Shown: positions 1 to 7,787, numbered from the stretch's first letter. The stretch is 64,000 bases of DNA from an uncultured Pelagibacteraceae bacterium (GCA_902582345.1 CACHRU010000005.1:1-64000), one strand, 5' to 3'. Made by a program: numbers and translations. The notes: generated by a model from the letters alone, not told the origin.

Positions 1-160
1 TATAGTTTTTTATATTTCCAACTCTACTTGGTATGTTAGATTTATTATAAAGTAAAAATTTTGGATAGTTTTGGTCTATCTTCCCTTTATAAAGTTTTGC
101 AATTTTATTGCAAAAATCAAGGCCAGCTTGAGTTCCCATTCCCCCTAAAATTCCAATCAT
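1..160 (-). CDS. Aspartate/glutamate racemase family protein (N-terminal part only)
   Basis: The first 53 residues of a minus-strand protein are visible; the rest lies beyond the left edge. The N-terminus reads MIGILGGMGTQAGLDF, the glycine-rich opening of the Asp/Glu racemase superfamily (cofactor-independent, two catalytic cysteines further along, not visible here). The start ATG lies 7 bases beyond the ygfZ stop, so it is probably cotranscribed downstream of ygfZ. Substrate cannot be assigned: aspartate racemase, or another amino-acid or hydantoin racemase of this fold, would all fit. Family assignment is good from the motif; function is inferred. Confidence 0.7.
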   Translation of the reverse strand, partial: MIGILGGMGTQAGLDFCNKIAKLYKGKIDQNYPKFLLYNKSNIPSRVGNIKNY

Positions 161-167
161 AAATCCA

Positions 168-1040
168 TTAAATTATTTTTGCTTTTTTATTATCAACCAA
201 AACATCTTTGCCTTTTAATTCAGATAAATTTTTATCAAAGATATTTATTAATCCGAATGGATAAGATTTTCCGATTAAAAGTTTTCCTATTAACTTACCG
301 TCTAACTTAATTTCACTTCCAGTTTCCAAATTTTCGTCTGAAGCTAATGGTAATAATTTTTTTCTTAATTTATTTTTTAACTTCATTCTAGCTGTATTTT
401 CTTGACCAATGTAACATCCTTTTTTAAAATCTATAGCTGAAAGCTCTTCAAAATTAGCTTCAAGACCAAACAATTTATTTTGTAAATTTCTTAAGTTTTT
501 AATTGGAATGCCAGCTTTATGTGCATTATTGAAATAATTTGTATTATCGTCAATTGTTAGAGATAATCTTTTTATCGTTAAGTACAATTTCTCTAGATTT
601 GACAAAACCCTAGTGCCTAACATTTCTGATCTAGGATCTTTGAAAAAGGGACTGGTTCTGTAAATTATAGTTTGTGAAAACTTATTTTCATTTTTTTTAA
701 TCTCTTCGAATTTTTCATTTGAAATTATACCAACCACATATTCATCCGAAATATTTTTAACACTTACATCTGATTTGAACTTATATTTTTCCAAGAACTC
801 TAATAATTCATCAACAAAATCTTCAGAACATTCTATAAAATATCCTTCTTCTGATTTTATTACAAAAAACTCAAATAAATATTTACCTTGTGGAGAAAAG
901 ATTCCTGAGAAAATACTATTATACTTACTAACAGCATTTATGTCATTAGTTATTATATTTTGTAAAAATTCGCCAGCATCCTTACCTGAGATAGAGATCA
1001 CACCCCTATCTTTTAGAATATTTATTAAATTTTTTTTCAT
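168..1040 (-). CDS. ygfZ: YgfZ/GcvT-like folate-binding protein
   Basis: This 290-residue protein belongs to the YgfZ (IBA57/COG0354) family, folate-binding relatives of the glycine cleavage T protein that help assemble or repair Fe-S enzymes such as MiaB. The diagnostic motif KGCYIGQE is present at residues 207-214, with the family cysteine at 209 and a following basic stretch. The N-terminal part (SGKDAGEFLQNIITNDI, residues 18-34) matches the GcvT-like fold. No signal peptide or membrane segment is seen, so it should be cytoplasmic. It is transcribed away from pyrC, with 38 bases between the two start codons, and leads into the racemase gene. Length is near that of family members. Confidence 0.88.
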   Translation of the reverse strand: MKKNLINILKDRGVISISGKDAGEFLQNIITNDINAVSKYNSIFSGIFSPQGKYLFEFFVIKSEEGYFIECSEDFVDELLEFLEKYKFKSDVSVKNISDEYVVGIISNEKFEEIKKNENKFSQTIIYRTSPFFKDPRSEMLGTRVLSNLEKLYLTIKRLSLTIDDNTNYFNNAHKAGIPIKNLRNLQNKLFGLEANFEELSAIDFKKGCYIGQENTARMKLKNKLRKKLLPLASDENLETGSEIKLDGKLIGKLLIGKSYPFGLINIFDKNLSELKGKDVLVDNKKAKII

Positions 1041-1078
1041 TTTATTAATTTCTATATTGTATATTATATCCTTAGTTT

Positions 1079-2392
1079 ATGTCTGATAATAATAGTCTCA
1101 TTATTAAAAATGGTTCATGTTACATAGAAGGAAAACTTGAAAATACAGATATTACGGTATCGGGAGGGAAAATAGAGTCAATTGGTAAAGCTGATTTAAA
1201 TAATCATAAAGTTTATGATGCAAAAAATAAAATTGTTTTACCGGGTATCATAGATACTCAAGTTCACTTTAGAGAGCCAGGTTCAACTGACGCTGAAGAT
1301 TTAGAAAGCGGAAGCAGGGCGGCAGTATTAGGAGGTGTTACTTCATTATTTGAAATGCCTAACACTAACCCTCCCACAGATAATTTAATTGAATTTGAAA
1401 AAAAACTCAAAGCTGCTGAAAATAGAATGCACAGTAACTATGCATTTTACTTTGGAGCTACACCAAAAAATACTGAGCAACTGGCACAATTAAAAAATAT
1501 TGAAGGTTGTTGTGGAGTAAAACTTTTTGCTGGTTCATCAACAGGAAATTTACTGGTTGATAAAGAAGCGGATATTGAGAAAGTAATATCAAGTAGTGAC
1601 AGAATTGTTTCTATTCATTCTGAGGATGAAGAAATAATAAGATTAAGAAAAAAGTTTATCAGAGAGGGAGATGTACATTCTCATCCAGAGTGGAGGAATG
1701 AGGAATGTGCAATGTCTTCTACACGGAGAGTTGTAAAAATTGCAGAAAGATTCAATAAAAAAATTCATGTACTTCATGTCACAACAAAAGAAGAAGTTGA
1801 TTTTTTAGCAATGCATAAAAAAAATGTTACTTTTGAAACAACTCCTCAGCACTTAACATTGTATGCACCCGATTGTTACAACAAATTAGGAACCTACGCT
1901 CAAATGAATCCTCCTTTGCGAGGAAAGGAACATTACGATCATCTTTGGAATGCTATTAAAAATAATATCGTTGATGTTTTAGGTTCCGATCATGCACCTC
2001 ATTTAAAGAAAAACAAAGACAAAGAATACCCCAATACACCTTCAGGTATGCCTGGAGTTCAAACCATTTTTCCTGTGATGATTGATCACGTTAACAATGG
2101 AAAACTTACTTTAAAACAACTCATTAATTTAATGTGTGAAAATCCATGTAAAATATTTGGAATTAAAAATAAAGGATTTATTAAAGAAGGATACGATGCA
2201 GATTTTACTGTGGTTGATATGAATAAAGAAGTTATAATAAAAAATGAGATGATAGCTAGTAAGTGTGGTTGGACACCGTTCCATAATTATAAGGTGAAAG
2301 GGTTCCCGGTAGGAACAATTATTAACGGGATTTTAGTTATGTCTGAAGGAAAAATATTAATAGAGTCTAAGGGTAGACCTCTACATTTTTAA
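1079..2392 (+). CDS. pyrC: Dihydroorotase (class I-like)
   Basis: Dihydroorotase cyclises N-carbamoyl-aspartate to dihydroorotate, the third step of pyrimidine synthesis. The 437-residue protein shows the amidohydrolase fold: PGIIDTQVHFREPG at residues 55-68, the substrate loop MPNTNPPT at 93-100, a candidate carboxylated lysine K148, metal histidines H180 and H233, and the catalytic segment GSDHAPH at 302-308 with D304. The first ligand of the usual HxH metal motif is glutamine (Q61-V-H63). I recall similar QVH variants in other alphaproteobacterial dihydroorotases but could not check. Its last 12 bases overlap prpE on the other strand. A related hydantoinase-type amidohydrolase is less likely, given the REPG and MPNTNP motifs. 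Confidence 0.88.
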   Translation: MSDNNSLIIKNGSCYIEGKLENTDITVSGGKIESIGKADLNNHKVYDAKNKIVLPGIIDTQVHFREPGSTDAEDLESGSRAAVLGGVTSLFEMPNTNPPTDNLIEFEKKLKAAENRMHSNYAFYFGATPKNTEQLAQLKNIEGCCGVKLFAGSSTGNLLVDKEADIEKVISSSDRIVSIHSEDEEIIRLRKKFIREGDVHSHPEWRNEECAMSSTRRVVKIAERFNKKIHVLHVTTKEEVDFLAMHKKNVTFETTPQHLTLYAPDCYNKLGTYAQMNPPLRGKEHYDHLWNAIKNNIVDVLGSDHAPHLKKNKDKEYPNTPSGMPGVQTIFPVMIDHVNNGKLTLKQLINLMCENPCKIFGIKNKGFIKEGYDADFTVVDMNKEVIIKNEMIASKCGWTPFHNYKVKGFPVGTIINGILVMSEGKILIESKGRPLHF

Positions 2393-4279
2393 AATATTAT
2401 TATCTTTTAAATCTTGTTTAATTTCGTCTAAAATAGCAGGATCATCTATTGTTGCTGGCATTTTATACGGTTCATTATCTGCAATTTTTCTTACTGTGCC
2501 TCTTAAAACCTTTCCAGATCTTGTTTTTGGTAATCTTTTCACAACAATAGCAATTTTAAAGGCTGCAACTGGACCAACTTTATCTCTTACCATTGAAATA
2601 CACTCCTTGATAATTTCATCATTTTTTTGTTTTACCCCAGCTTTTAAAGCAAGTAATCCAATTGGTATCTGTCCTTTCAGTTTATCTGCAATACCAATTA
2701 CAGCACACTCTGCAACAGATTTGTGTTCTGCTAAAACTTCTTCAATTGCACCTGTGGAGAGTCTGTGGCCAGCAACATTTATGATATCGTCTGTCCTTGA
2801 CATAATCCAAACATAACCATCTTCGTCAATATGACCAGCGTCATAGGTTTGATAATAGCCTGGATAATTAGTCATGTAATTTTCCTTATATCTTTTATCA
2901 GCCCCCCATAAAGTTGGAAAGGTTCCAGGTGGCAATGGAAGTTTAACTACAATGTCTCCCATTTTTCCTGGTCCAACTTCTTTTCCTTCAGAGCTTAAAA
3001 CTTTCAAATCATAACCTGGAACAGGTTTAAACGCAGAACCGTACTTAACTGGAAACTTTTCTATTCCAGTACAACTTGATGTTATTGCCCAGCTGGTTTC
3101 AGTTTGCCACCAATGATCTATTACTGGTGAGTTCGATAAGTTTTCAAACCATTTTATAGTATCTGGATCAGCTCTTTCACCAGCCAGGAACAATGTATCA
3201 AATTTACTTAAATCATATTTTTTAAAAAATTTACCATCAGGATCTTCTTTTTTGATAGCTCTAATTGCTGTTGGAGCCGTGAATAAAGATTTTACTTTAT
3301 GTTCAGAAATTACTCTCCAGAAAACTCCAGCGTCAGGAGTTCCAACTGGTTTTCCCTCAAAAAGAATTGTAGTACATCCATAAAATAATGGGCCATACAC
3401 AATATATGAGTGCCCAACTATCCATCCAATGTCACTAGCAGACCACCACACATCATCTTGATCAATATTATAAATATTCTTCATACTCCATTTCAGAGCT
3501 ACTATGTGTCCTCCTATATCTCTTACTATCCCTTTAGGTAATCCTGTTGTACCCGATGTATAAAGTATGTAAGCATAATCATTAGCACTCATCTCTACAC
3601 AATCCACCGGTTTAGCATTTTTAAGAGCATCATCCCAAGAAATATCAATTTTTGAGTCTAAAACAGCTTTGTTTTTTTCCCTCTGAAAAATTATACACTT
3701 GTTTGGCTTGTGTTTTGATAGTTCTAAAGCTTTATTTAGTAACGGTTTGTACTCTACTACACGTCCAGGTTCATATCCGCAAGATGCTGATACAATAATC
3801 TTTGCTTTAGAGTCATCGATTCTACTCGCTAATTCATTTGCAGCAAAACCACCAAAGACTACAGAATGTATTGCTCCAATTCGACCACAAGCAAGCATAG
3901 CAATTACTGCCTCAGGTATCATTGGCATATAAATTATTACACGATCACCTTTATTAATGCCTTGATTTTTAAGGGCACCTGCAAATAAAGATGTTTTTTC
4001 CTTAAGCTTATTATAGGTGAAAGTTTTTTTTGAACCTGTTATTGGACTATCATAAATAATTGCTAGCTTTTCTCCTCTTCCATTTTCTATATGGTAATCT
4101 ATTGCATTGTAGCAAGTATTTGTTGTGCCATCTTCGTACCACTTGTAAAAAGGTGGGTTTTTTGAATTTAAAATTTTAGTTGGTTTCTTGTACCAAAAAA
4201 TATTATCAGCAATTTTTTTCCAAAAATTTTCTCTATCCTTTATTGAGGAATCGTAAATTTCCTTATATTTGCCTTGCAA
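2381..4279 (-). CDS. prpE: Propionyl-CoA synthetase / acetyl-CoA synthetase-like (AMP-forming)
   Basis: An acyl-adenylate-forming enzyme of about 632 residues that activates a short-chain acid (propionate or acetate) to its CoA ester using ATP. Visible motifs: NTCYNAIDYHIENGRG and YDSPITGSKKT near the N-terminus, typical of the PrpE branch; the P-loop YTSGTTGLPKG near residue 240; WWQTETSW; the hinge segment SRTDDIINVAGHRLSTGAIEE split over the domain boundary; and the catalytic lysine in KTRSGK near residue 590. No ATG is in frame. The TTG at 4279 has GGGAG five bases upstream, which favours it over the TTG at 4291. It converges on pyrC with a 12-base overlap. PrpE versus Acs specificity is inferred from N-terminal similarity. 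Confidence 0.88.
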   Translation of the reverse strand: MQGKYKEIYDSSIKDRENFWKKIADNIFWYKKPTKILNSKNPPFYKWYEDGTTNTCYNAIDYHIENGRGEKLAIIYDSPITGSKKTFTYNKLKEKTSLFAGALKNQGINKGDRVIIYMPMIPEAVIAMLACGRIGAIHSVVFGGFAANELASRIDDSKAKIIVSASCGYEPGRVVEYKPLLNKALELSKHKPNKCIIFQREKNKAVLDSKIDISWDDALKNAKPVDCVEMSANDYAYILYTSGTTGLPKGIVRDIGGHIVALKWSMKNIYNIDQDDVWWSASDIGWIVGHSYIVYGPLFYGCTTILFEGKPVGTPDAGVFWRVISEHKVKSLFTAPTAIRAIKKEDPDGKFFKKYDLSKFDTLFLAGERADPDTIKWFENLSNSPVIDHWWQTETSWAITSSCTGIEKFPVKYGSAFKPVPGYDLKVLSSEGKEVGPGKMGDIVVKLPLPPGTFPTLWGADKRYKENYMTNYPGYYQTYDAGHIDEDGYVWIMSRTDDIINVAGHRLSTGAIEEVLAEHKSVAECAVIGIADKLKGQIPIGLLALKAGVKQKNDEIIKECISMVRDKVGPVAAFKIAIVVKRLPKTRSGKVLRGTVRKIADNEPYKMPATIDDPAILDEIKQDLKDNNILKM

Positions 4280-4425
4280 ATCATCTCCCAAAAAATTAGT
4301 GTTTATTCTATATTAAACAGAAATATCCCCAAAAAAAACCAAAAAAACCAATAAAAATGGGCTTTTTTAGTAAAAAAAAGACTTCACTGTGACTTGGATT
4401 TTTATTAAGGTTCCGACCAACTTAT

Positions 4426-4455
4426 TCATTAAATGAAAAGTAAATCATTTAATGA
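4426..4455. promoter_or_regulatory. Perfect 11-bp inverted repeat upstream of proteorhodopsin
   Basis: Two 11-base arms (4426-4436 and 4445-4455; TCATTAAATGA and its exact complement) are separated by 8 bases, about 50 bases before the proteorhodopsin start codon. It could be an operator for a dimeric regulator or a hairpin in the mRNA leader. No regulator is identified, and no confident -35/-10 pair could be placed here. Confidence 0.5.
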
Positions 4456-4456
4456 G

Positions 4457-4474
4457 TAGTTTAATATTAAACTA
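4457..4474. promoter_or_regulatory. 18-bp perfect palindrome upstream of proteorhodopsin
   Basis: TAGTTTAATATTAAACTA at 4457-4474 equals its own reverse complement and follows the preceding inverted repeat by a single base. It ends 18 bases before the Shine-Dalgarno sequence. A loopless palindrome suits protein binding better than an RNA hairpin. In such AT-rich DNA part of this could be chance. Confidence 0.4.
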
Positions 4475-4492
4475 AATAGAAAACTAACTAAC

Positions 4493-4500
4493 GAGGGAGG
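4493..4500 (+). promoter_or_regulatory. Strong Shine-Dalgarno for proteorhodopsin
   Basis: GAGGGAGG ends 5 bases before the ATG at 4506. Together with the one before the aldehyde dehydrogenase, it is among the strongest ribosome binding sites in the window, where most genes have weak or no recognisable SD. This fits high expression of proteorhodopsin and fixes its start codon. Confidence 0.85.
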
Positions 4501-4505
4501 TTTTC

Positions 4506-5276
4506 ATGAGAAAATTAGGTCTTATAGCTTTAGCTGCCGTTGCCTTTTTAGGTATTACTGGTCCTGCTAACGCTGCGACTGCCTTGTTACAAACTGGAGA
4601 TTTCGTAGGAATATCTTTCTGGCTTGTTTCAATGGGTATGATTGCAACTACTGTATTCTTTTTCGCTGAAAGAGGTACTGTTGCTGCATCATGGAGAACA
4701 TCTATTTCAGTAGCTGGATTAGTTACTGGTGTTGCATTTGTTCATTACATGTATATGCGAGATGTTTGGGTGAGCACAGGAGAGACACCAACAGTATATA
4801 GATATATTGATTGGTTAATCACTGTTCCTCTTCAAATGATCGAGTTCTATCTAATCTTGGCTGCAGTAAGAAAAGTGCCAAGCTCTATATTCTGGAAACT
4901 ATTAATTGGTTCTTTAGTGATGTTAATCGGTGGTTACTTAGGTGAAGCTGGTTATATCCAACCATTTGTAGGTTTCATAATCGGAATGGCAGGATGGATC
5001 TACATATTATTCGAAATCTTCTCAGGTGAGGCAGGGATTGCTGCTGCAAAAAGTGGAAACAGATCTTTAAAGACTGCTTTCAGTGCAATGAGAATGATCG
5101 TAACAATCGGTTGGGCTATATATCCTTTGGGATACATATTAGGTTACCTAACTGGTAATGTAGACGCTGATGCATTGAACATTGTTTACAATTTAGCTGA
5201 CTTTATTAACAAGATCGCATTTGGTCTAGTTATTTGGGCGGCTGCAATGCAAAATACAAGATTAGCTTCTAGATAA
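4506..5276 (+). CDS. Proteorhodopsin, blue-light-tuned proton pump
   Basis: A 256-residue type I rhodopsin: a light-driven outward proton pump in the inner membrane. Residues 1-23 form a signal peptide (ANA-A), followed by seven hydrophobic helices. Relative to the classic green proteorhodopsin the numbering is shifted by 5: H80 (H75), proton acceptor D102 (D97), tuning residue Q110 (position 105), proton donor E113 (E108), D232 (D227) and retinal-binding K236 (K231). Acceptor and donor are both present, so it is a proton pump, not a sodium or chloride type. Glutamine at the tuning site indicates blue absorption, usual for open-ocean forms. No retinal synthesis genes are nearby. The gene has a strong SD and an intrinsic terminator of its own. 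Confidence 0.98.
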   Translation: MRKLGLIALAAVAFLGITGPANAATALLQTGDFVGISFWLVSMGMIATTVFFFAERGTVAASWRTSISVAGLVTGVAFVHYMYMRDVWVSTGETPTVYRYIDWLITVPLQMIEFYLILAAVRKVPSSIFWKLLIGSLVMLIGGYLGEAGYIQPFVGFIIGMAGWIYILFEIFSGEAGIAAAKSGNRSLKTAFSAMRMIVTIGWAIYPLGYILGYLTGNVDADALNIVYNLADFINKIAFGLVIWAAAMQNTRLASR

Positions 5277-5294
5277 TTAGAAACTAAATTGATT

Positions 5295-5329
5295 AAATAG
5301 GGCAAGTTAACTCTTGCCCTATTTTTTTT
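5295..5329 (+). terminator. Intrinsic terminator after proteorhodopsin
   Basis: A perfect 12-bp stem (AAATAGGGCAAG at 5295-5306 paired with 5313-5324) with a 6-base loop runs into an uninterrupted T tract to 5329. It is the clearest rho-independent terminator in the window. It lies between proteorhodopsin and the ferredoxin gene. Confidence 0.93.
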
Positions 5330-5347
5330 GGTAGCTATAAATATTAA

Positions 5348-5668
5348 ATGGCGAAAATAACTTACATAGATAAAGATAAAAATAAAAAAATTATTGAAGT
5401 TGCTGATGGATTAACAGTTATGGAGGGCGCCGTCCAAAATGATATTCCCGGCATAGATGCTGATTGCGGTGGTTCGATGGCTTGTGCTACTTGCCATGTT
5501 TATGTCCAAGATGAATGGTTTAATAAAATCGAAAAAGCGACAGATGCTGAACAAGATATGATTGATATGGCTTATGAACCAAAAAAAAATAGTCGATTGA
5601 GTTGTCAAATAATTGTTTCTGACAAATTAGACGGTTTAGTTGTAACAACCCCAGAAAAACAAAGCTAA
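5348..5668 (+). CDS. [2Fe-2S] ferredoxin (adrenodoxin type)
   Basis: A 106-residue soluble electron carrier. Cluster ligands are C40, C46 and C49 in [12 protein letters not shown], with C86 in RLSC, the spacing of adrenodoxin/ISC-type ferredoxins. The gene starts 19 bases after the proteorhodopsin terminator, and its stop overlaps the start of the reductase gene by one base (TAATG). Translational coupling to that reductase suggests the two proteins are redox partners. It is not next to isc genes, so a role separate from Fe-S cluster assembly is plausible. Expression must come from read-through or from a promoter inside the short gap or the rhodopsin gene. Confidence 0.93.
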   Translation: MAKITYIDKDKNKKIIEVADGLTVMEGAVQNDIPGIDADCGGSMACATCHVYVQDEWFNKIEKATDAEQDMIDMAYEPKKNSRLSCQIIVSDKLDGLVVTTPEKQS

Positions 5669-6681
5669 TGAAAAAAACTGATGTAGTAATTATTGGAGCT
5701 GGCCCGGTAGGCCTCTTTGCTGTTCATCAATTAGGAATAAAAGGATTGAAAGCGGTTGTAATTGACAATTTAGACAAAGCCGGCGGTCAGTGTATAGAAC
5801 TTTATCCCGACAAACCAATTTATGATATACCTGCCGTTCCAGAATGTACTGGTGAAGAATTGACACAAAGATTAATTGAACAAATTAAACCTTTTAATAC
5901 TCAATTTTTTTTAAATGAGAGAGTTGACGAAGTACGGAAGGATAATGAAAATTGGATTGTGAAAACTAATAACGACCATCAGTTCATAGCTCCAAATATT
6001 ATTATTGCAGGTGGCGTTGGTTCTTTTGAACCTCGAAAACTCTCTCTCAAAGAAGCAGAGAAATTGGAGGGTAAATCAGTATTTTATGCTGTAAAAAATA
6101 AGGAGCAATTTAAAGATAAAAAAATTTCAATTTTTGGCGGGGGAGATTCAGCTTTAGATTGGACATTGGAATTATCGAAATTTTCAAAAATAACTTTAAT
6201 ACATAGAAGGAATGAATTTAGAGGAGCTCAACATACTTTGTCAGAATTAAGAAAATTAGAGAAAAGTGGCCGAGTTTCAATAAAAACTCCTTGCCAAATT
6301 GATAAAATCGAGAATGAAAAAAATCTTAAATCAATATCAATTAAATTTGATGATGGTAAAACAGAAAATATACCGACCGATATAATACTTGGTTTTTTTG
6401 GATTAATAATGAAACTAGGCCCAATAGCAGAATGGGGTCTGAATATGGATAAAAAAACTATAGAGGTAAATCCAGAAAATTTTGAAACGAATAAAAAAGG
6501 GATTTTTGCTGCCGGGGATATCTGTACTTACCCGGGAAAACTAAAACTAATTCTTTCTGGATTTCATGAGGTTGCTTTAGCATCAGTCGAATGTTTTAAA
6601 AGAGCAAGACCTAATGAAAAATACAGATTTGAATTTACCACTTCTTCAAAAACTATTCAGAATAGATTAGGAAAGAAATGA
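5668..6681 (+). CDS. Ferredoxin-NADP+ reductase, thioredoxin-reductase-like (YumC/FNR2 type)
   Basis: A 337-residue FAD/NAD(P)-binding oxidoreductase. The FAD fingerprint is GAGPVG at residues 10-15, AGGQC follows at 38-42, the NADP motif is GGGDSALDW at 157-165 with HRR at 179-181, and the C-terminal FAD motif is AAGD. It resembles thioredoxin reductase, but the redox CxxC in the NADPH domain is missing, which marks the ferredoxin-NADP reductase branch (YumC, chlorobial FNR). Such genes are often annotated as thioredoxin reductase in related genomes. The upstream ferredoxin gene overlaps it by one base and the following GST gene overlaps it by four, so the three form one transcription unit. 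Confidence 0.9.
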   Translation: MKKTDVVIIGAGPVGLFAVHQLGIKGLKAVVIDNLDKAGGQCIELYPDKPIYDIPAVPECTGEELTQRLIEQIKPFNTQFFLNERVDEVRKDNENWIVKTNNDHQFIAPNIIIAGGVGSFEPRKLSLKEAEKLEGKSVFYAVKNKEQFKDKKISIFGGGDSALDWTLELSKFSKITLIHRRNEFRGAQHTLSELRKLEKSGRVSIKTPCQIDKIENEKNLKSISIKFDDGKTENIPTDIILGFFGLIMKLGPIAEWGLNMDKKTIEVNPENFETNKKGIFAAGDICTYPGKLKLILSGFHEVALASVECFKRARPNEKYRFEFTTSSKTIQNRLGKK

Positions 6682-7301
6682 TTGAGTTACTCACCGCTAA
6701 CACACCGAACGGTAAGAAAATTTCAATTATGCTAGAGGAAATTAAGTTTGATTACAAAGTTACAAAAGTGAATATCAATCAAAACGAACAATTTAATGCA
6801 CAATTTAGAAGCTTAAGCCCTTTTAGTAAAATTCCAGTAATAATTGATCATAAAAATAAAATCTCACTTTTTGAATCAGGAGCTATCTTAATGTATCTAG
6901 GCGAAAAAAGTGGAAAATTTTATCGAGAAGAAAATAAATATTTAATTAACCAGTGGTTGATGGGTCAAATGGCTTATGTCGGTCCTATGTTGGGTCAACA
7001 CCATCAATTTCATCATTATAATTCTGGAAAAAGCGAATGGGGTGAAAAAAGATATTTTAAAATTGCAACCAGTATATACAAAGATTTAGATGACAGATTA
7101 AGTAATTCAGAGTATTTAGCTGGAGATTATTCAATTGCTGATATTGCAACCTTTCCTTGGATTGCAAGACACGAATGGCATGATATCGGACTTAAACAAT
7201 TTAAGAATCTTACCAGATGGTATTCAATAATTTCTAAAAGAGAAGCAGTAAAAAAAGGTTATGATTTATTAAAAAAAGGTGAGACAATTCCTTTGGTCTA
7301 G
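6678..7301 (+). CDS. yfcG: Glutathione S-transferase family protein, YfcG-like disulfide-bond reductase
   Basis: A 207-residue cytoplasmic protein with a thioredoxin-like N-terminal domain and a helical C-terminal domain. Matches to the YfcG/Ure2-like (nu class) group include NTPNGKK at residues 8-14, SPFSKIPVIIDH at 47-58, the glutathione-gating ES at 66-67, and GPMLGQHHQFHH in the C-terminal domain. E. coli YfcG reduces small disulfides with glutathione and lacks a catalytic cysteine; the same is inferred here. The start overlaps the reductase stop by 4 bases (ATGA), and the end overlaps dksA on the opposite strand by 4 bases. This placement links it to the ferredoxin/reductase pair. Confidence 0.9.
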   Translation: MIELLTANTPNGKKISIMLEEIKFDYKVTKVNINQNEQFNAQFRSLSPFSKIPVIIDHKNKISLFESGAILMYLGEKSGKFYREENKYLINQWLMGQMAYVGPMLGQHHQFHHYNSGKSEWGEKRYFKIATSIYKDLDDRLSNSEYLAGDYSIADIATFPWIARHEWHDIGLKQFKNLTRWYSIISKREAVKKGYDLLKKGETIPLV

Positions 7302-7717
7302 TCTATATAAATTTTTTCAAACCTCTCGTGCTTTTCTTGAGCTTCAATAGATAATGTTGCGACTGGACGAGCAATCAACCTTTTTAAACCTATCGGTTCA
7401 GAGGTTTCTTCACAATAACCGTACGTTCCATCTTTAATTCTTTTAAGCGCTGCGTCAATTTTTTCTATAAGTTTTCTACTTCTATTAAGTGCTTTCATTT
7501 CAACTGTTTTATCAGTATATGAAGATGCTTGATCAACAACGTCAGCTGACGAAACATTATCGTCGGATGAGTTTAAAATATTTCCCAAATTATTTGATCT
7601 AATAATGTCCTTTTTCCATTTTAAAAGTTCGTTTGTGAAATATTTTTTATGTTTGGCACACATATATTTTTCTTTAGAGTTGGGAACATATGCTTTTTTA
7701 GATGATTTTTTTGGCAT
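7298..7717 (-). CDS. dksA: DksA-like RNA polymerase-binding transcription factor
   Basis: A 139-residue DksA/TraR family protein that binds the RNA polymerase secondary channel and works with ppGpp. The coiled-coil tip motif DxxDxA is present as DVVDQA (residues 59-64). The globular end has GYCEETSEPIGLKRL. Of the four zinc cysteines of E. coli DksA only C102 remains; the other positions are T105, S123 and A126. Loss of zinc ligands is known in alphaproteobacterial DksA. The start chosen is the ATG at 7717 (MPKKSSKK); an upstream in-frame ATG at 7744 adds nine hydrophobic residues without family similarity. It is divergent from the glycosyltransferase gene. Confidence 0.9.
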   Translation of the reverse strand: MPKKSSKKAYVPNSKEKYMCAKHKKYFTNELLKWKKDIIRSNNLGNILNSSDDNVSSADVVDQASSYTDKTVEMKALNRSRKLIEKIDAALKRIKDGTYGYCEETSEPIGLKRLIARPVATLSIEAQEKHERFEKIYID

Positions 7718-7787
7718 AAACAAAAATGGGAGTATATGAATCATTTTAAGGGTGTCAATAGTCTTTAAATTGTATAATTATTACAAA

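Noticed and set aside
775-1086. Plus-strand open frame of 103 codons opposite ygfZ
   Set aside because: It lies antisense to a well-supported gene, has no family similarity, and its hydrophobicity mirrors the lysine-rich opposite strand.
5668-6681. Thioredoxin reductase
   Set aside because: The fold matches, but the redox CxxC of the NADPH domain is missing and a ferredoxin gene is coupled to it, so ferredoxin-NADP reductase is preferred.
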